Shown piece after piece: positions 17,391 to 24,576 of a stretch of DNA of 64,000 nucleotides. Under the pieces are notes generated by a model, which made no database searches, had not been told where the DNA came from, and saw only the letters and a program-made list of their open reading frames with translations. Positions within the stretch are counted from its first letter, which is position 1, and every line of letters begins with the position of its first letter. This DNA is from an uncultured Cellulomonadaceae bacterium (GTDB lineage Bacteria > Actinomycetota > Actinomycetes > Actinomycetales > Cellulomonadaceae), in assembly GCA_947495165.1 (NCBI GenBank), contig CANLXM010000002.1, positions 310,001 to 374,000 of the forward strand, read 5' to 3'. The position numbers and the translations under genes are program-made.

Positions 17391-18311
17391 TCACCCGTGC
17401 AGCGTACCTACATATCCGCTGAGCCAGGCACGGAAGTCGGGGCCCAGGTCCTCGCGCTCGGAGGCCAGCTGGACGACGGCCTTGAGGTAGTCGAGGCGGT
17501 CGCCCGTGTCGTAGCGACGTCCTCGGAAGACGACGCCGTACACGCCGCCCCCCTGCTCGGCGGGCATGCTCGCAAGCTCCTGGAGCGCGTCGGTGAGCTG
17601 GATCTCCCCGCCCCGCCCGGGTGCGGTGCGCTCGAGCACCTCGAACACCGCGGCGTTGAGCACGTAGCGGCCGATGATCGCGAGGTTGCTGGGCGCGTCC
17701 TCGGGCGCGGGCTTCTCCACGAGCTCGGTCAGGCGGACGACGTCGCCCTCGGGCGCCCCTGCCGTGGCGGCGAGGGACGCGTCCACGGGCTCGACGGCGG
17801 CGCACCCGTACATGGAGATCGTCGCCGGGTCGACCTCGAGGAGCGCGACGACGGACCCGCCGGTCTGCTCGGCGACCGCGATCATGGTGGGCAGGATGGG
17901 GTCGCGGGCGTCGATCAGGTCGTCACCGAGCAGCACGGCGAAGGTCTCCGCGCCCACGTGCTTCTTGGCGCGCAGCACCGCGTGCCCCAGCCCGAGCGGC
18001 TCGCCCTGGCGGACGAAGTGCACGTCGGCGAGGTCGCTCGCTTCGCGCACGCTCGCGAGCCGCTCCTCGTCCCCCTTGGCCTCGAGGTTCGCCTCGAGCT
18101 CGGGGACGCCGTCGAAGTGGTCCTCGAGCGCCCGCTTGGAGCGGCCGGTGATCATCAGGACGTCGTGCAGGCCCGCGGCGACGGACTCCTCGACGACGTA
18201 CTGGATGGCCGGCTTGTCCACGACGGGGAGCATCTCCTTGGGCGTGCTCTTCGTGGCGGGCAGGAAGCGGGTGCCCAGACCCGCGGCGGGGATGACAGCT
18301 TTCGTGACCAT
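17391..18311 (-). CDS. galU: UTP-glucose-1-phosphate uridylyltransferase
   Basis: GalU makes UDP-glucose from UTP and glucose-1-phosphate for cell-wall glycans and trehalose. The 306-residue protein starts VTKAVIPAAGLGTRFLPATKSTPKEMLPVVDKP, the nucleotidyltransferase loop, and contains ESVAAGLHDVLMITGR, VHFVRQGEPLGLGHAVL, LLGDDLID and GRYVLNAAVFEVLE, all characteristic. TAGGCT at 18318-18323 six bases before the ATG gives a leaderless start for the galU-glp-rimJ operon. It is divergent from the cyclo-ligase gene. Confidence 0.96.
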   Translation of the reverse strand: MVTKAVIPAAGLGTRFLPATKSTPKEMLPVVDKPAIQYVVEESVAAGLHDVLMITGRSKRALEDHFDGVPELEANLEAKGDEERLASVREASDLADVHFVRQGEPLGLGHAVLRAKKHVGAETFAVLLGDDLIDARDPILPTMIAVAEQTGGSVVALLEVDPATISMYGCAAVEPVDASLAATAGAPEGDVVRLTELVEKPAPEDAPSNLAIIGRYVLNAAVFEVLERTAPGRGGEIQLTDALQELASMPAEQGGGVYGVVFRGRRYDTGDRLDYLKAVVQLASEREDLGPDFRAWLSGYVGTLHG

Positions 18312-18384
18312 GTCGGGAGCCTAGCCGGGGGCGTCACCGCGCGCCCTCGGAAGGTCCCCCGCGCGGATTTGAGAGACTGTGGGC

Positions 18385-19020
18385 ATGAGCAGCGCCGCGC
18401 AGCCGTATCCGATCGTCCCCGGACTCGAGGTAGAGGACGCCAAGAACGCCCTCCGCTCAGCGATCCGCACCGCCCGGCACGCGCGATCCCCGCGCCTGCG
18501 CGAGGAGGCCGCGCACCGGTTCGCGGACGTGCTCGAGTCGATCCCCGAGGTGGCCGAGGCCACGTGCCTCGCCGCCTACGCCGCGCGCCCGTACGAGCCG
18601 AGCACCACGGTCCTGCTGGAGCGGCTGGCGGCGCGGGGCGCGGAGATCCTGCTGCCCGTCCTCGGCGCCGGTCTCGAGCGCGGCTGGGCGTTGTACGCGG
18701 GCAGCGACGACCTCCTCGAGCGCGCCCCGGGACGCCCGCCGGAGCCGAGCACGCCGTCGATGGGCCCCGAGGCCCTCGAGAAGGCGACCGTCGTCATCTC
18801 GCCCGCGCTCGCCGTCGACTCCCGCGGGATCCGGCTCGGCCAGGGCGGCGGGTGGTACGACCGCGCGCTGACGTTCCGGCGCCCGGACGCGTTCGTCGTC
18901 GGGCTCGTGTTCCCGGAGGAGGTCTACGACGCGGAGCGCCCGTTGCCGCGCGAGGCGCACGACGTCGCGATCGACGCGGTCGCGACCACCGAGGACTGGC
19001 ACACCCTGCCGCTGGCCTGA
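18385..19020 (+). CDS. 5-formyltetrahydrofolate cyclo-ligase
   Basis: The 211-residue enzyme converts 5-formyl-THF to 5,10-methenyl-THF with ATP, salvaging folate. It shows the early Lys/Arg-rich DAKNALRSAIRTARHAR, the substrate strand AEILLPVLGAGLERGWALY, and VVISPALAVDSRGIRLGQGGGWYDRAL, whose RLGQGGGYYDR-type loop binds the nucleotide phosphates. I chose ATG 18385, since GAGACT lies about six bases upstream (leaderless type); GTG 18379 falls inside that spacer. Its position divergent from galU is conserved in actinobacteria. Confidence 0.93.
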   Translation: MSSAAQPYPIVPGLEVEDAKNALRSAIRTARHARSPRLREEAAHRFADVLESIPEVAEATCLAAYAARPYEPSTTVLLERLAARGAEILLPVLGAGLERGWALYAGSDDLLERAPGRPPEPSTPSMGPEALEKATVVISPALAVDSRGIRLGQGGGWYDRALTFRRPDAFVVGLVFPEEVYDAERPLPREAHDVAIDAVATTEDWHTLPLA

Positions 19021-19072
19021 CGGCCTGCGGCGGGCGGCCCGGGCCTCACGCGGCTCTGGGACCGGGGCCCTG

Positions 19073-21787
19073 CTACTCGGCAGGACGCAGCGTCAGCGTG
19101 TCCTTCGTCGCCGCGTCGACCGCCTGCCGGCTGAACTCCCAGGGGTAGTTCTCGCCGTCGGCCCACGTGCCCAGCTGGTCCGCGTAGTGCGGGTGACCCG
19201 GGTGCCCCGAGGTGCCCGAGACGACGACCCAGCGGGACGCGTCGAGGTCCGCGAGGTCCACGACCATGCGCATCGAGGGCCCGGCGGTGACCGCGAACGA
19301 CCGCGACTGCGTGACCGGGTCCCAGGTGCTCGCGTCCCAGGCGGTCGCGTTCACGATCGAGGAGCCGCCGGGCATCCCGACGGACCGCGGGTTCACGAGC
19401 GCCCGCACGGGTGCCGGGATGGAGTCACCGCCGAGCACCGGGTGCTCGAGCTCGAGCCGGTGCAGGCGTCCCCACTTCCAGTCCTTGGGGTCCTTGCCGA
19501 GCGTGCGGGTCAGGTCGAGGCGGGCGTCGACGAGCGCGCGGCCGAGGATCTCGTCGCGGGTCTCGACGACGTTGACGGTCGTGCGGTCGTCCCACCACGG
19601 GGAGGTGGGGTCCTCGAGGAGGTCGGCGACGACCGTCAGCCACGTGCTCCCGCCGTCGGGCCACACGAGCTCGGGCAGGTCGTCCCAGAAGGTCGCCTGC
19701 AGGAGGTTGCCCCACACGGCGTTGAAGTACGCGGCGCCGGCGGAGTCCTTGCCGGTGGTCTCGTCCCAGTCGCGCAGCAGCTCCTGGCCCTCGGCGGCGA
19801 ACTCGTCGTCGAGCTCCTGGTCGAGCAGGGCGGGCAGCAGCAGGTCGGCGTAGGGGCTCCAGTCGTCAGCCTGCATGGCGGCCATCGACTCGACCGTCAG
19901 GGGCGTGCCCGCGGCGATCTGTCCCTCGAGCAGGGCGCGGATGCGCTGGGAGCGGTAGCCGTAGTCCCAGTCGGTCGTGAGGAAGGGCTGCTGGCCGCCG
20001 GGCAGGACCGCCTGGTTCGCCGCGACGATGAAGCCCTCGGAGGGGTTGAGCGCGGCCGGCATGTCCGCCGGCTCGACGAAGCCTTGCCAGTCGTACGCGG
20101 CGTCCCACCCCGGGCGCGGCCACGAGCCGTCGGACGGCACGGGCCCGTCGACCTTGGTGCGCACGGGGATCTTGCCCGGCGCCTGATAGCCGATGTCGCC
20201 CGACGTCGTCGCGAAGACGATGTTCTGCGAGGGCACCTCGAACAGGGCCGCGGCCGCGGCGACGTCGGCGGCGTCGGCCGCGCGGTTGAGCGCGAACACG
20301 GCGTCGGCGGTGCGTCCCGGCGTCAGGGCCGTCCAGGACAGCGCGACGCCGTAGCCGGTGCCGCGCGGGGCGTCCTCGGACGGCGTGCGCAGGGCCGCGA
20401 CGGTCTCGCCGAGCTCGGAGGAGACCAGGGGGCCGTGCACGGTCTCGCGCACCTCGACGGTGAGGTCCTGGCCGCCGTTGATGCGCACGACCTCGGACCG
20501 GACGGTGATGGGCAGCCACTCGCCGTCGTAGAGGTACTGGTCGTCGCGGATGGCCTCGACGAAGAAGTCGGTGACGTCCGCGCCCAGGTTCGTCAGGCCC
20601 CACGCGAGGTCCGCGTTGTGGCCGATCACGACACCCGGGAAGCCGGAGAAGGAGAACCCGGAGACGTCGAACTGGCACTCGGCGGTCTTCTCGGTGCAGT
20701 GCAGCCCGACCTGGGACCAGATGCTCGGTGCGGACAGCGCGAGGTGCGGGTCGTTGGCGAGCATGGGCTTGCCGGTCGCGGTGTGCGCACCGGAGACCAC
20801 CCACGAGTTGGAGCCCGTGCCCTCGCCCTGCGCGACCGTGTGCGGGACGGCGTCGAGCGCGCGGTGGGCGGCGGAGATCGCGGCCGCGGCGGACGGGGCG
20901 TCGACCGCCGGTGCCTCCACGGCGGGTGCGTCCGTGTCGCTCGGGGCGAGCGGGCCGGGCGGCGTGCGCGCGTCGGCGGGGGCGGGCGCCGCCAGCGTGG
21001 GCGGCGCGGTGAGCGCGCCCCCGGCCGAGAAGCCGCCGCCGACGCTCGTGCCCGCGCCGCCGCTCGTGCGCGCGGCGGCGTCGAGGATCGGCGCGTTGCC
21101 GGCGTCGGCGTAGGGCGGGAACAGCTCCTCGACCTTGGCGACGTCACCGACCGTGGAGTAGACGAGGGCGCGGTCGAGCTCGTCGTCGTAGTTGCCGCGC
21201 AGGTCCCAGGCCATGGCCTTGAGCCAGGCGAGCGAGTCGATCGGGTCCCACGGCTCGGGGTCCGCGACGTCCACCTGGACGCCGAGCACCGTGTACTCGA
21301 GGCCCAGGTCGGTCGTGCTGCGCGACTCGAGGTAGGCGTTGACGCCCTGGGCGTAGGCGGTGAGGTGGTCGCGGGACTCCTGGGTGATCAAGTCCCACTC
21401 CTGCTCGGCGACCTTGCGCCAGCCGAACGTACGGATCACGCGGTCCGCGGAGATCGCGTCGGGGTTGTTGCCCACGAGCTCCGAGAGCCGGCCCGCGGTC
21501 ACGTGGCGGCGGTAGTCCATCTCGAAGAACCGGTCCTGCGCGTGCACGTAGCCCTGGGCCCGGAAGAGGTCCGCGGACGTCTGCGCGTAGATGTGCGGGA
21601 CGCCCTGGGCGTCGCGCTGCACGGTGACCTCGGCGCGCAGGCCCGGCAGGTCGACGGTGCCGTCTGCCTGCGGGAACGGCTTGCGCACGATCATCACGCC
21701 GGCCACGGCCACGCCGACGACGACCAGCACCAGGAGGCTGGCGAGGGCGATGAGGGATCGGCGGATCACGGTGCGGCGTCTGGACAC
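19073..21787 (-). CDS. Penicillin acylase family (Ntn-hydrolase) amidase
   Basis: A 904-residue exported or membrane-anchored N-terminal nucleophile hydrolase. After an uncleaved-looking signal anchor (about 10-32) comes the alpha chain (YIHAQDRFFEMDYRRHVTAGRLSELVG type region), a linker unusually rich in Ala/Pro (about 245-310), then the autoprocessing site GSNSWVV with predicted nucleophile Ser326 and ANDPHLALSAPSIW after it. The family deacylates N-acyl compounds: penicillins, quorum-sensing acyl-homoserine lactones, or acylated peptides; which one is not readable. TACCCT at 21794-21799, six bases before GTG 21787, marks a leaderless start and rules out the longer upstream frame. Confidence 0.9.
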   Translation of the reverse strand: MSRRRTVIRRSLIALASLLVLVVVGVAVAGVMIVRKPFPQADGTVDLPGLRAEVTVQRDAQGVPHIYAQTSADLFRAQGYVHAQDRFFEMDYRRHVTAGRLSELVGNNPDAISADRVIRTFGWRKVAEQEWDLITQESRDHLTAYAQGVNAYLESRSTTDLGLEYTVLGVQVDVADPEPWDPIDSLAWLKAMAWDLRGNYDDELDRALVYSTVGDVAKVEELFPPYADAGNAPILDAAARTSGGAGTSVGGGFSAGGALTAPPTLAAPAPADARTPPGPLAPSDTDAPAVEAPAVDAPSAAAAISAAHRALDAVPHTVAQGEGTGSNSWVVSGAHTATGKPMLANDPHLALSAPSIWSQVGLHCTEKTAECQFDVSGFSFSGFPGVVIGHNADLAWGLTNLGADVTDFFVEAIRDDQYLYDGEWLPITVRSEVVRINGGQDLTVEVRETVHGPLVSSELGETVAALRTPSEDAPRGTGYGVALSWTALTPGRTADAVFALNRAADAADVAAAAALFEVPSQNIVFATTSGDIGYQAPGKIPVRTKVDGPVPSDGSWPRPGWDAAYDWQGFVEPADMPAALNPSEGFIVAANQAVLPGGQQPFLTTDWDYGYRSQRIRALLEGQIAAGTPLTVESMAAMQADDWSPYADLLLPALLDQELDDEFAAEGQELLRDWDETTGKDSAGAAYFNAVWGNLLQATFWDDLPELVWPDGGSTWLTVVADLLEDPTSPWWDDRTTVNVVETRDEILGRALVDARLDLTRTLGKDPKDWKWGRLHRLELEHPVLGGDSIPAPVRALVNPRSVGMPGGSSIVNATAWDASTWDPVTQSRSFAVTAGPSMRMVVDLADLDASRWVVVSGTSGHPGHPHYADQLGTWADGENYPWEFSRQAVDAATKDTLTLRPAE

Positions 21788-21838
21788 AGGTCGAGGGTAG
21801 CCGGTGGTCCCTGGCGCGGGGCACCGATGCGGGTTGCG

Positions 21839-21870
21839 TATGATTAGCACTCGGAATTGCCGAGTGCTAG
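21839..21870 (+). promoter_or_regulatory. CIRCE element (HrcA operator) at the ruc promoter
   Basis: TTAGCACTC (21844-21852), nine bases, then GAGTGCTAG (21862-21870): the CIRCE inverted repeat with 17 of 18 consensus bases. It begins at the last base of a TATGAT -10 box (21839-21844), so HrcA binding would cover the transcription start. This predicts heat-shock induction of the next gene. Confidence 0.93.
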
Positions 21871-21912
21871 ACCACGCGACGCGGCCCGCAGCGTGAGCCA
21901 AGGAGAACCACG

Positions 21913-22320
21913 ATGCCCACCTATGCCTACACGTGCACGGAGTGCGACCACGCCTTCGACATCCGCCAGGCGTTCTCGGACGACGCGCTCACGACGTGCC
22001 CGCAGTGCCAGGGCCGTCTGCGCAAGGTCTTCTCGAGCGTCGGCGTGACCTTCAAGGGGTCGGGCTTCTACCGCACGGACTCGCGGTCCAAGTCGTCCTC
22101 GACGAGCGGGTCGACGCCCGCGAAGTCCGGGTCGACGACGTCGGGGACCTCGAGCGACTCGTCCTCGAGCAGCTCCTCCAGCACCTCTTCGAGCGGCTCT
22201 GGCGCCTCGACCTCCGGAACCTCCTCGTCCGGGTCCTCGTCCTCCTCCGGCTCGTCATCCTCGGGCTCCTCGTCGAGCTCGTCCTCGTCGTCGGGCTCGT
22301 CCGGCGGGAGCGCCGCGTAG
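21913..22320 (+). CDS. ruc: Ruc-like FmdB zinc-ribbon protein, heat-shock redox chaperone
   Basis: A 135-residue protein: an N-terminal FmdB zinc ribbon (C8, C11, C29, C32 in two CxxC pairs) up to about residue 55, then an almost pure Ser/Gly/Thr disordered tail. M. tuberculosis Rv0991c (Ruc), in the same neighbourhood, is a redox-regulated chaperone: oxidation of the zinc cysteines releases zinc and activates holdase function, and its gene is controlled by HrcA. The CIRCE element here fits exactly. AAGGAG lies eight bases before ATG 21913. The Ser-rich tail is longer and simpler than in most homologues I recall. Confidence 0.87.
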   Translation: MPTYAYTCTECDHAFDIRQAFSDDALTTCPQCQGRLRKVFSSVGVTFKGSGFYRTDSRSKSSSTSGSTPAKSGSTTSGTSSDSSSSSSSSTSSSGSGASTSGTSSSGSSSSSGSSSSGSSSSSSSSSGSSGGSAA

Positions 22321-22435
22321 CGTTCGTCGCCTGAGCCCCTCGTGCGTCCTCCCCAGGGCGCACGGCGCGGCCGGCCGTCCACAGCCCGGCCGTCGGCGGC
22401 GCTCGCGTGCGGGCGGCCGTCCCTACGGTCGTTCC

Positions 22436-23149
22436 ATGCCGACTCCCCCGCACCCGGACCGCCCTCGTATGCCGCGCGCTGCGCTGCGGGCGCGCGTGCG
22501 CTGGTGGACGTGGCGGTCGCGCCACGTCCTGGCGGCGGTCTGCCTCGGGCTCGCGGCGGCGGTCGTCGTGGGCGAGCTGCGCCCTGCTCCCCCGCCGCAG
22601 CGTCGGGTCGTCGTGGTGTCCGACGACGTCGCGGCTGGCGCAGCGCTCGCCGGGCACCTCTCCCTGACGCACGTTCCTGCGGACGCCGTGCCCGACGGCG
22701 CGCTCACGGACCTCGCAGCGGCCGCCGGGCCGGCGTCGATCGCCCTGCCCGCCGGCACGGTGCTCGTGCCAGGCATGGTCGCGACGTCGGACGCCGCGCG
22801 CGCGGCCCCGGCCGGGACGGTGCTCACCCCGGTCCGCCTGGCCGACGACGCCGTGCTCGGCCTGCTCGGGCCCGGGCAGCGCGTGGACCTGGTGCTCGTG
22901 CCCGAGCCGTGGGCGGACGGCGGGCCGCCGGACCCCGCAGGCGACGCCGTCGCGCTCGCCCGGGACGCCCTCGTGCTGCCGTGGACGCCGCCCGAGGCCA
23001 CGGCCGACGCGGGGCTGCTGGGGGGCTCCGGCGAGCCCGCGGCGCCGGTGATCCTCGTGGCGGTGTCCCCCGCCGAGGCGCGCGCGATCACGTCGGTGGC
23101 GAGATCGGGGTACGTCGGAGCGATCCTCAAGCCCACAACCATGGAATGA
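22436..23149 (+). CDS. SAF-domain membrane-anchored protein (CpaB-like N-terminus)
   Basis: A 237-residue protein with a basic N-terminus, one membrane span (about 29-46), then a SAF domain (RRVVVVSDDVAAGAALAGHLSLTHVPADAVPDGAL; IALPAGTVLVPGMV) followed by a second beta domain (GTVLTPVRLADDAVLGLLGPGQRVDLVLVP). This is the layout of the periplasmic part of CpaB/RcpC Flp-pilus proteins, but no pilus genes are near, so the function is open. It may be a stand-alone envelope glycan-binding protein. TACGGT at 22424-22429 lies six bases before ATG 22436, a leaderless start. Its place beside mscL and ruc is common in Micrococcales. Confidence 0.75.
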   Translation: MPTPPHPDRPRMPRAALRARVRWWTWRSRHVLAAVCLGLAAAVVVGELRPAPPPQRRVVVVSDDVAAGAALAGHLSLTHVPADAVPDGALTDLAAAAGPASIALPAGTVLVPGMVATSDAARAAPAGTVLTPVRLADDAVLGLLGPGQRVDLVLVPEPWADGGPPDPAGDAVALARDALVLPWTPPEATADAGLLGGSGEPAAPVILVAVSPAEARAITSVARSGYVGAILKPTTME

Positions 23150-23187
23150 TCCCTATCGACCGATCTTCACCACCGGGCGAACAGGAC

Positions 23188-23598
23188 ATGATCACGATGA
23201 AAGACATCCTCCAGGGCTTCAAGAACTTCATCATGCGCGGCAACGTCATCGAGCTGGCCGTCGCAGTCGTCATCGCGGGTGCGTTCGGCCGAGTCGTCAC
23301 CGCGATCGTCGAGGGGCTGTTCACGCCGCTCATCGCCGCGCTGTTCGGCAAGACGAGCCTCGACGGCGTCCTGCAGTTCACGATCAACGATGCGGACTTC
23401 TGGCCGGGCCGCGTGCTGACCGAGCTGATCTCGTTCCTTGTCATCGCCGCCGCCATCTACTTCCTCGTCGTCCTCCCGCTCAACAAGCTCGCCGAGCGCC
23501 GCAACCGCGGCAAGGTCGAGGAGCCCGAGGCCACGGCCGAGGACGTCCTGCTGCTCCAGGAGATCCGCGACCTGCTGAAGGACCGTCCCACCGTCTGA
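23188..23598 (+). CDS. mscL: Large-conductance mechanosensitive channel
   Basis: MscL forms a homopentameric pore that opens under membrane tension to release solutes on hypo-osmotic shock. The 136-residue protein has the N-terminal amphipathic helix GFKNFIMRGNVIELAVAVVIAGAFGRVVTAIV running into TM1, an extracytoplasmic loop, TM2 (LISFLVIAAAIYFLVVLPLNKL) and the C-terminal bundle EEPEATAEDVLLLQEIRDLL. AGGAC sits just before ATG 23188; ATG 23197 (MKDIL) is an equally possible start. It is followed by a strong terminator. Confidence 0.96.
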   Translation: MITMKDILQGFKNFIMRGNVIELAVAVVIAGAFGRVVTAIVEGLFTPLIAALFGKTSLDGVLQFTINDADFWPGRVLTELISFLVIAAAIYFLVVLPLNKLAERRNRGKVEEPEATAEDVLLLQEIRDLLKDRPTV

Positions 23599-23610
23599 TC
23601 CGTCGCCAGC

Positions 23611-23642
23611 ACGGGCCCTTCCGCACCTGCGGAGGGGCCCGT
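23611..23642 (+). terminator. Hairpin terminator after mscL
   Basis: Fourteen-base-pair stem (23611-23624 with 23629-23642, one G-T pair) and a four-base loop, 12 bases past the mscL stop codon. Confidence 0.8.
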
Positions 23643-23689
23643 ACTGTCGTCTGGACCCGGGGAGCTCCCCCACGACGCCGGAGGTACGC

Positions 23690-24334
23690 GTGAGCCGAGC
23701 AGCGAACGACGTCTGGCCGGTCGTGCACGCCGAGCGCCGCCGGCTCGTGGCCGACCTCCGCGACCTCCCGATCGCACAGTGGCGCACGCCGTCGCTGTGC
23801 CCCGGGTGGGACGTGCACGACGTGCTCGCCCACCTGGTCGACACCGCCCGCACCGGCCGCTTGATGTTCGTCCGCGAGCTCGTGCGCGCCCGGTTCAGCT
23901 TCGACCGCGCCAACGACGTCGGGGTCGCGCGGGAGAGACGCGCGGACCCGCAGGACACCGTGCGGGCCCTCGACGCCGTCGTGCCCCTCACGCGCACCCC
24001 GCCCGCGAACCTGGCCACGCGGCTGGTCGAGGCGTTCGTGCACGGCGAGGACATCCGGCGTTCCCTCGGGCTCGTGGGGACCTACCCGCCGGACGCCGTC
24101 GCCGACGCGCTCGCGTACCAGCTGCGCACGCCGGTGTCGTTCGGCGGCGGGCGTGAGCGGGCGGCGGGGCTACGACTGGTGGACACCGCCACCGGTCGGG
24201 CATGGGGCGAGGCGGGCGCCGACGCCGTCGAGGGAGCGGGCATCGACCTGCTGCTCGCGGTGTCGGGGCGGCCGGTGCCTGCCGAGCGGCTCACCGGTAG
24301 CGGCGCGGCGCGTCTGCTCGACGCCGCCGGGTAA
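23690..24334 (+). CDS. Maleylpyruvate isomerase family, mycothiol-dependent DinB-like enzyme
   Basis: The 214-residue protein has the DinB four-helix metal site spread over CPGWDVHDVLAHLVD (His near 44 and 48) and LVEAFVHGEDIRRSLG (His near 118), followed by a C-terminal domain. This is the pattern of the MDMPI family, which uses mycothiol as cofactor and includes maleylpyruvate isomerase. Many paralogues have unknown substrates, so only the family is claimed. GTG 23690 follows a GGAGG Shine-Dalgarno about six bases upstream. Confidence 0.82.
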   Translation: MSRAANDVWPVVHAERRRLVADLRDLPIAQWRTPSLCPGWDVHDVLAHLVDTARTGRLMFVRELVRARFSFDRANDVGVARERRADPQDTVRALDAVVPLTRTPPANLATRLVEAFVHGEDIRRSLGLVGTYPPDAVADALAYQLRTPVSFGGGRERAAGLRLVDTATGRAWGEAGADAVEGAGIDLLLAVSGRPVPAERLTGSGAARLLDAAG

Positions 24335-24345
24335 GCTCGGCGGGC

Positions 24346-24576
24346 TCAGGAGCCCTTGGTCCCCCAGTGCGGTGGGACGTCGCGGAGGAACTCGGCGTCG
24401 CGGGAGGTGTCCGGCGTCTCGGACCAGCCGTCACCGCGCTCGTCGGCGCTCAGCCCGCTCACGCCCGCCTGCTCCGGACCGGGCCGGACCACGCGTCGGT
24501 GCCGCCGCCGGGGTCCCGCGCTCTCCTCGGGCGAGCGCCCGTCGTCGGACACTGCCTCGCCGTCGGGCTCGGTCAC
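24346..24576 (-). CDS. Small conserved acidic protein coupled to the helicase-like gene
   Basis: A 76-residue hydrophilic protein with an acidic N-terminus, a central RRRHRR basic patch and a C-terminal TSRDAEFLRDVPPHWGTKGS. The last part, with its DVPPHW motif, reads like a conserved docking tail; I have no function for it. GTG 24576 overlaps the stop codon of the large helicase-like gene (GTGA), so it is translated by coupling and probably acts with that protein. It would be missed by a length cut-off. Confidence 0.6.
   Translation of the reverse strand: MTEPDGEAVSDDGRSPEESAGPRRRHRRVVRPGPEQAGVSGLSADERGDGWSETPDTSRDAEFLRDVPPHWGTKGS

Noticed and set aside
22068..22382. Acidic 104-residue frame antisense to ruc
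   Set aside because: The Glu/Asp/Pro run is the complement of the Ser/Gly codons of the ruc tail. No ribosome-binding or -10 signal is present.
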